37,939 nucleotides of DNA from Arenicella sp. (GTDB lineage: Bacteria; Pseudomonadota; Gammaproteobacteria; Arenicellales; Arenicellaceae), in the NCBI GenBank assembly GCA_023301745.1, contig JALZVW010000164.1, forward strand, positions 1 through 37,939, given 5' to 3'. This document shows positions 32,526 to 37,939 of this stretch, one piece after another. A model generated the notes under the pieces. It made no database searches and was not told the DNA's origin. It worked only from the letters and a program-made list of their open reading frames with translations. Numbering within the stretch: the first letter of the stretch is position 1; each line of letters begins with the position of its first letter. A program made the translations under genes and the position numbers.

Positions 32526-34766
32526 ATGAGTCAAATAACTACTTTTATAGCAAAACGTTGTAAATTGGTGGCGCTAAGTGCTGGCCTAATTTTTTGCGTT
32601 GGTGTTCCCGTTGCTCCCAGTGCTTTCGCTCAAGAACGCGATACTAATAATGAAAACGTTGGCACGCCAGACCAAGGTGAAGCGCAAATCACCTTAAAAC
32701 TTGAAGATGTAGACATTCGAGTGCTTATTAATACAGTGGCCGAAGTCAGCGGGAAAAATTTCATTGTTGATCCTCGGGTAAAAGGCAAGGTCTCGGTGAT
32801 TTCTGGTGCAACTCTCAGCCCTGATCAGCTATATGACGTGTTTCTATCGATTTTAGAAGTTCATAACTTTGCCACCGTAGACTCTGGAAACGTTATTAAA
32901 GTATTACCTAGTAACGTAATAAAACAGCGACCAACGCCGCTATTATTTTCGCCGACTGAAGACTCTAACGACGCACAAATCACACAAATAGTTCAGTTAA
33001 AGCATGCCTCTGTACAAGACTTGGTGCCGATCATCAGACCGTTGATCCCGCCAACCAGCCACTTTGCACCGCACGTGCCATCCAATAGCGTGGTGATAAC
33101 CGATACCACCGCCAACATTCAGCGTGTCTTGCAAATCATTAGAAAAATCGACGTACCTGATAAACGCTCAAATATCAGCGTGGTGAACCTCAATTATGCC
33201 AAAGCGAGTGAACTCGCTGCTACGTTGACTCAATTGGTTTCCACAACGGCCGACCCTAAAGACGCCGCCTCGGCAAGTAAGATTAGTATTCAGCCGTTTG
33301 ATGCAATTAATTCACTAGTGATTAGTGCTCCTGATGAGCAATACGCTAAAATTCAAGCACTTATTGATGAGCTTGACATTGAGCGCGAAGTTGAGGGAAA
33401 CGTTAATGTCATTAGTCTAAAGCACGCAAAAGCGGAAGATATTTCAACCATTTTGCGAGATTTAACGAGCGGTGATGCACAAGGTGCGACCAGCCAATTT
33501 AGTGTGCAAGCCGATGAAGCGTCGAACTCACTCATCGTTAGGGCGAGTGGCACGCAGCTTAAAACGGTTCAATCAGTTGTTAAAAAGCTAGATAGGCGCC
33601 GAGCTCAAGTTTTTGTTGAAACAATTATCGCCGAGGTGTCTCTAACGCAGAGTGCCAGTCTTGGTATTAATTGGAACATTGGTGGCCCGCGTGGCGGCGT
33701 TACGGCTGCTGACGGCACGGTGTCCGGCACTACTGGTAATTTGATTGATGTCAACCGCCCAGGCTTACCGGCTGCAACGGTTGCTGGGGGGCAACAGTTT
33801 GACCTCGGTGATAACGGTTTCAATTTTTCGTTATTGGACTTTGGCCGATACCAGTTAGACGTTGTTTTGAATGCGATAGCGTCTGATTCAAACAGCAATA
33901 TTTTGTCGACACCCACAATTTTAACGCTGGATAATGAAGAGGCTGAAATTGTTGTGGGGCAAGAGGTGCCATTTGTCACAGGTAGCTTTAACAACGGTTT
34001 CAATCAAGTAGATGACGGCACCGGTAATGTGCCGGTGGGTAATGGCTTCCAAACGATTGAGCGCAGAGATGTTGGTATTACACTCAGGATAAAGCCACAA
34101 ATAAATGAAGGGGACACGATTCAGTTAGAGGTGTTACAAGAAACATCATCGATCGCGCCTCAAGATGTTGAGGGTATTTCAGATGTGGTCACGAATCGCC
34201 GTTCTATCGAAGCTGTTGTGCAAGTCGATGACGGTCAAGTGGTCGTTTTAGGCGGTTTAATCACGGATAATGTGACTGACACGGTCGGTAAAATACCCTT
34301 TCTGGGCGATCTCCCGCTTGTTGGTGGATTATTTAGAAACAAATCTAAAGCCGCCATAAAGCAAAATTTAATGGTGTTCTTGAAACCCCATATTATTCGC
34401 TCGCCAGAAGATCTGGCTAAATATAGTAAGGCAAAATATGATGATGTTCGCCGTGATGGTCAAATCGCTGCGCGGCAAAACCCAAGTTTTATTGTTCCTG
34501 ACTCGGCGGCTCCTGTTTTAGTCGATTATGAAACTGGCCTTAATGATGGTTTTGTTGGCAGCGAGCGGCGAGCTAAACTCGCCAGAGAAGGGCTGCCCAA
34601 GCCTTTTAGTAAACAAGTGAAAGACATAATTTTTGGCCGTAAAGCTAAGCCTGATGATCTTAAAGACCTTGACCAGGCTCGGTCTGAATTCGAGACAAGT
34701 GGTGAATTAGAGGCGATTGAAGCTGATCGAAATGCTGTCAATAAATTGCTAGAAACTTCGGAGTAA
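32526..34766 (+). CDS. gspD: GspD, type II secretion outer-membrane secretin
   Basis: GspD forms the outer-membrane channel of the type II secretion system. The 746-residue product has a signal peptide (likely cleavage after AFA, residue 35), the N0 domain (about 54-125, LKLEDVDIRVLINTVAEV), repeated N1-N3 domains with VPIIRPLIPP and ISLKHAKAEDISTIL-type motifs, and the secretin core (about 400-640) with ILSTPTILTLDNEEAEI and VGQEVPFVTG. The last 100 residues form a charged extension that could bind a pilotin. An in-frame stop at 32517 fixes ATG as first start, although the nearest strong ribosome site (GAGGAG, 32502-32507) is 18 bases away. It leads the gspDEFG operon. Confidence 0.96.
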   Translation: MSQITTFIAKRCKLVALSAGLIFCVGVPVAPSAFAQERDTNNENVGTPDQGEAQITLKLEDVDIRVLINTVAEVSGKNFIVDPRVKGKVSVISGATLSPDQLYDVFLSILEVHNFATVDSGNVIKVLPSNVIKQRPTPLLFSPTEDSNDAQITQIVQLKHASVQDLVPIIRPLIPPTSHFAPHVPSNSVVITDTTANIQRVLQIIRKIDVPDKRSNISVVNLNYAKASELAATLTQLVSTTADPKDAASASKISIQPFDAINSLVISAPDEQYAKIQALIDELDIEREVEGNVNVISLKHAKAEDISTILRDLTSGDAQGATSQFSVQADEASNSLIVRASGTQLKTVQSVVKKLDRRRAQVFVETIIAEVSLTQSASLGINWNIGGPRGGVTAADGTVSGTTGNLIDVNRPGLPAATVAGGQQFDLGDNGFNFSLLDFGRYQLDVVLNAIASDSNSNILSTPTILTLDNEEAEIVVGQEVPFVTGSFNNGFNQVDDGTGNVPVGNGFQTIERRDVGITLRIKPQINEGDTIQLEVLQETSSIAPQDVEGISDVVTNRRSIEAVVQVDDGQVVVLGGLITDNVTDTVGKIPFLGDLPLVGGLFRNKSKAAIKQNLMVFLKPHIIRSPEDLAKYSKAKYDDVRRDGQIAARQNPSFIVPDSAAPVLVDYETGLNDGFVGSERRAKLAREGLPKPFSKQVKDIIFGRKAKPDDLKDLDQARSEFETSGELEAIEADRNAVNKLLETSE

Positions 34767-34776
34767 TTCTAGCCTT

Positions 34777-36288
34777 ATGAACGAAACAGTCAGCCAAGAA
34801 GAATTTGATAGTGATGACACTAATGATTCCTTAATACCTTACTCGTTTGCAAAAAAGCACAATGTGTTGGTGCATAGCCAAGAAGATGGAACGGTAGTTG
34901 TTAGTTGTCTTGGTGCTCCCAAGCTTGTCGTCTTGTCAGAGCTTAAACGTCGGCTAAATACAAAGCTAACCCTATCTATGCTCGCGGCATCAGAGTTTGA
35001 TGACCTGTTACGAACTGTCTATGACAAAGGTGGCAGCCAGGCGAACCAATTAATGGATGACATGGGTGAGGGCTTGGACTTAGAGCGCCTAGCCCAAGAA
35101 ATGCCACAAACAACCGATTTGCTAGAAGCGTCAGACGACGCGCCTATCATTCGTCTAATCAATGCCTTATTAACTCAGGCAATTAGAGAGAGCGCCTCTG
35201 ATATCCACCTTGAAGCCTTCGAAGACGAGTCGGTAGTGCGGTTTCGCGTTGATGGCGTACTAAGAGATATTTTGTCACCCAAGCGCGAGCTTCACGGCGC
35301 CTTGGTGTCTCGTATTAAAGTGATGTCGAAGCTCGATATCGCCGAGAAACGCTTGCCTCAAGACGGGCGCATGTCACTACGAGTGGCTGAACACCCGGTT
35401 GATGTGCGCGTATCTACTCTGCCCACCCAGCACGGTGAACGCATAGTGATGCGCTTGCTTGATAAGCAAAGTGCGCGTCTAAATTTAGAAGCGTTAGGGA
35501 TGCCCAAAGATATTCTCGAACGTTTTGAAGTTCTTATTGGAAAACCCAACGGTATTCTATTAGTAACAGGCCCAACCGGTTCTGGTAAAACCACAACCCT
35601 ATATTCAGGTTTGCATCGTTTAGACCGAAAGCGCTTGAATATCTTAACGGTTGAAGACCCCGTTGAATACGACCTAAATGGCGTTGGTCAAACGCAGATG
35701 AATTCGAAGATCGGCTTGACCTTTGCTACCGGGTTAAGATCCATTTTAAGACAAGATCCCGATGTGGTACTAGTTGGCGAAATACGCGACTTAGAAACCG
35801 CTGAAATATCGGTTCAAGCAAGTCTGACCGGCCATTTAGTTTTATCTACTCTGCATACCAATACCGCCGTTGGTGCGGTAACGCGTTTGGTCGATATGGG
35901 CGTAGAGCCGTTTTTGATTGCTTCTAGTTTAGTCGGCGTTCTCGCTCAGCGACTAGTGCGCCGCTTATGCGATAATTGCAAGCAGCCATATGAGCCTGAC
36001 GACGCGGAGCGTGAAATGTTAGGCATTAAAGCCGGAGAGTCGTTTGAGCTATTTAGTGCAAAAGGGTGTACTGAATGTGATCAGATTGGTTATCGTGGGC
36101 GTATTGGTATTTATGAATTAATTGAAATGGATGACGGCATGCGCCGTCGCATTCACGACCAGGTATCTGAGAACGACTTGACTGATCATGCCCGCAAGAC
36201 CTCTCGCAGCTTAATGCACAGTGGTTTTGATCGGATTCTCGAAGGCCAAACTACATTAGACGAAGTGTTCCGAGTCACTCAGTCGTAA
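34777..36288 (+). CDS. gspE: GspE, type II secretion ATPase
   Basis: GspE is the cytosolic hexameric ATPase that drives pseudopilus assembly. The 503-residue product has an N-terminal N1E-like domain (about 1-130), the N2E region with ASDIHLEAFEDESVVRFRVDG, Walker A GPTGSGKT (265-272), Asp box LTVEDPVEYDL, Walker B DPDVVLVGEIRD and His box TGHLVLSTLHTN. A zinc-binding tetracysteine sits near the end (CDNC and CTEC, about 404-433), as in GspE and PilB. It starts 10 bp after gspD and is 18 bp before gspF. Confidence 0.97.
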   Translation: MNETVSQEEFDSDDTNDSLIPYSFAKKHNVLVHSQEDGTVVVSCLGAPKLVVLSELKRRLNTKLTLSMLAASEFDDLLRTVYDKGGSQANQLMDDMGEGLDLERLAQEMPQTTDLLEASDDAPIIRLINALLTQAIRESASDIHLEAFEDESVVRFRVDGVLRDILSPKRELHGALVSRIKVMSKLDIAEKRLPQDGRMSLRVAEHPVDVRVSTLPTQHGERIVMRLLDKQSARLNLEALGMPKDILERFEVLIGKPNGILLVTGPTGSGKTTTLYSGLHRLDRKRLNILTVEDPVEYDLNGVGQTQMNSKIGLTFATGLRSILRQDPDVVLVGEIRDLETAEISVQASLTGHLVLSTLHTNTAVGAVTRLVDMGVEPFLIASSLVGVLAQRLVRRLCDNCKQPYEPDDAEREMLGIKAGESFELFSAKGCTECDQIGYRGRIGIYELIEMDDGMRRRIHDQVSENDLTDHARKTSRSLMHSGFDRILEGQTTLDEVFRVTQS

Positions 36289-36306
36289 CATCAAGGTGAA
36301 TTAGTT

Positions 36307-37533
36307 ATGGGTGCGTTTGAATATCAAGCTCTTGATGCTAAGGGAAAAACGGTTAAAAATATTACCACCGGGGACCATGCCAAGCAAGTAAGGGCCGAGC
36401 TGCGAGCTCAAGGTCTTGTGCCACTAGAAGTAAGAGAGGTGTCAGAAAAGGCCGTCAGTAAATCAGATAAACGCGGTAAGGCAAACAGCCGCGTTAAAAT
36501 TAAGACAAATGATTTATCTATTATTACACGGCAAATGGCAACTCTGCTTGAATCAGGGATGACCGTTGAAGAGACTCTGAGCGCGGTTGTTAAGCAATCA
36601 GAAGGTCATAAAATCAAATCCGTGATGAGCGACATTCGATCTTTGGTAACGGAAGGTTACTCATTGTCTGACGCGATTGCTAAATACCCAAATAGCTTCC
36701 CTGAAATTTATCGGGCATCAATTTCTGCCGGCGAGCAATCCGGCACGCTCGACAATGTCTTAGATCGCCTGGCAGACTATTTAGAAAACAGCCATGCAAT
36801 GCAACAGAAGGTCTCCCAAGCGATAGCGTATCCAATACTTCTATTTTTTGTGTGTGCCGGAATTCTGGTGATATTAATTACCGTTGTGGTTCCCAAGGTG
36901 GTCACCGTTTATGAGGATCTCAATCAAGAATTACCTGGGCTTACGAAATTTGTAATCAAATTGTCAGAAATCTTCACGCAATATGGCATTATTATTGCCG
37001 TAGTGTTGGCCGCTGTGTTTTTTGGTTGTCGCTATATGTTTAACCAAAATGGTCCTAAAACGTGGTTACATACCTTGTATTTGAAAACCATCGGTTTGAG
37101 AAAAATGGTGCAAAGCGTCGATTCAGCTCGAATGGCCCGAACGCTATCAATTATGGTTGGCTCGGGTGTCCCTATCTTGTCGTCGATGAGGGCTAGTGAA
37201 GGGGTCATGACTAATTTGGTACTCCAAAAGGACTTGTATCAGGCAACTGAAGAAGTCGCTCAAGGTGTCTCAATTGGGCGGGCCTTAGAACGTAATGGTA
37301 ACTTTCCGCCGTTATTAGTCCATATGGTCACCAGTGGCGAGAACAGTGGTCGTTTAGGTCACATGCTTGAAAAAGCCGCGACCGCAACTGAAAACGAAAT
37401 GCAAACACGCATTGGCATGATGGTTAGTCTACTCGCGCCATTGATGATTTTATTCATGGGTGCGCTGGTGTTGGTTATTATTTTAGCTATTTTGACGCCA
37501 ATGTTTCAGTTAAACGAACTAATTAATTTATAA
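36307..37533 (+). CDS. gspF: GspF, type II secretion inner-membrane platform protein
   Basis: GspF is the polytopic membrane platform that couples the ATPase to pseudopilin assembly. The 408-residue product starts with the typical FEYQALDAKGKTVK and has two T2SSF domains (about 70-195 and 273-395), with the paired motifs ARQMATLLESGMTVEETL-like and ARTLSIMVGSGVPIL, and ISAGEQSGTLDNVL and VTSGENSGRLGHML. Three membrane segments are visible: around 172-195, 222-242 and 378-402. It lies between gspE and gspG. Confidence 0.97.
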   Translation: MGAFEYQALDAKGKTVKNITTGDHAKQVRAELRAQGLVPLEVREVSEKAVSKSDKRGKANSRVKIKTNDLSIITRQMATLLESGMTVEETLSAVVKQSEGHKIKSVMSDIRSLVTEGYSLSDAIAKYPNSFPEIYRASISAGEQSGTLDNVLDRLADYLENSHAMQQKVSQAIAYPILLFFVCAGILVILITVVVPKVVTVYEDLNQELPGLTKFVIKLSEIFTQYGIIIAVVLAAVFFGCRYMFNQNGPKTWLHTLYLKTIGLRKMVQSVDSARMARTLSIMVGSGVPILSSMRASEGVMTNLVLQKDLYQATEEVAQGVSIGRALERNGNFPPLLVHMVTSGENSGRLGHMLEKAATATENEMQTRIGMMVSLLAPLMILFMGALVLVIILAILTPMFQLNELINL

Positions 37534-37553
37534 CGACGAGAAAGATTAAAGAC

Positions 37554-37939
37554 ATGAATACATATAAAAGAATGCCGAAAGCGCAGGCAGGTTTTACATT
37601 GATTGAGATTATGGTGGTGGTAATCATCATCGGTTTGCTCTCGACTTTGGTGGCACCAGCGATATTCAAAAATCAAGAAAAAGCGCAGAGAATTAAGGCG
37701 CAGAATGACATTAACGCACTTGCTAGCCAACTTGATTTATATCGGCTGGATATTTTTTCATACCCAAGCACCTCTGAAGGCTTGCCGGCTTTAATTACTA
37801 ACCCAGGCAAACCAAACTGGACCGGTTATGGTAAGAAGGCGGCGAAAGACCCTTGGGGCAATGCATATCAATATCAGAACCCAGGCACGAGAAACGCAAA
37901 TAGCTATGATCTATGGAGTTTTGGTTCCGATAATGCCGC
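37554..37939 (+). CDS. gspG: GspG, major type II secretion pseudopilin (partial, runs off the window)
   Basis: Translation from ATG 37554 gives 128 residues to the window edge with no stop. The prepilin peptidase site is clear: a short basic leader ending in Gly13, then FTLIE with glutamate at position 5 of the mature protein, followed by a hydrophobic helix (IMVVVIIIGLLSTLVAP). The body shows DINALASQLDLYRLD, YPSTSEGLPAL and DPWGNAYQY, all typical of GspG. It starts 20 bp after gspF. gspH and later genes presumably follow beyond the edge. Confidence 0.95.
   Translation, partial: MNTYKRMPKAQAGFTLIEIMVVVIIIGLLSTLVAPAIFKNQEKAQRIKAQNDINALASQLDLYRLDIFSYPSTSEGLPALITNPGKPNWTGYGKKAAKDPWGNAYQYQNPGTRNANSYDLWSFGSDNA

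Overview
The window reads as a continuous piece of gammaproteobacterial chromosome, core rather than accessory in character. Pointers are PilU, the tig-clpP-clpX-lon-hup-ppiD protein-quality block, FabV, RsmJ, the surE-pcm-yqaA-nlpD block and a type II secretion operon. Base composition is moderate to AT-leaning and the tRNA genes encode their CCA ends. A marine gammaproteobacterium outside the Enterobacterales and Vibrionales is my best guess, with low confidence; the sequence alone does not give genus or species. No integrase, transposase, CRISPR array, phage gene or rRNA was seen.

Layout. 1-600: tRNA-Ser(GCT) and tRNA-Arg(ACG), each followed by an intrinsic terminator, with a strong inverted repeat between them. 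750-4540: pilU, a GNAT acetyltransferase, a spermidine-synthase-fold protein, a secreted unknown protein on the minus strand and a one-domain asparaginase homologue, closed by a bidirectional terminator shared with htpG. 4579-6456: htpG on the minus strand with a heat-shock-like promoter. 6563-7335: a tRNA cluster Pro(TGG)-Arg(TCT)-His(GTG)-Leu(TAG) behind a good sigma70-type promoter.

7664-18079: the protein folding and turnover block: trigger factor, ClpP, a periplasmic rhodanese inserted between clpP and clpX, ClpX, Lon, HU, tRNA-Val(TAC) and tRNA-Asp(GTC), and PpiD. 18129-24562: fabV, two 16S rRNA methyltransferases (RsmJ, RsmE), a DinB-like four-helix protein overlapping a TANGO2/NRDE protein, an OlsB/OlsA-like acyltransferase pair suggesting ornithine lipid synthesis, and a secreted YHS protein. 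24724: tRNA-Pro(GGG).

25204-28232: surE-pcm-yqaA-nlpD, the block that usually precedes rpoS, but here followed by alaC-hom-thrC (28358-32367; alanine and threonine synthesis). 32526 to the end: gspD-gspE-gspF-gspG of a type II secretion system with no gspC in front; gspG runs off the edge.

I found no clear unknown multigene system. The items most worth checking are the missing rpoS after nlpD, the rhodanese plus terminator separating clpP from clpX, the terminator abutting olsB, the tRNA-spacer hairpins, the T2SS operon without gspC, and a few atypical proteins (acidic-tailed PilU, one-domain asparaginase, long ClpP propeptide). Promoters, hairpins and terminators were found by eye and carry lower confidence than the genes.
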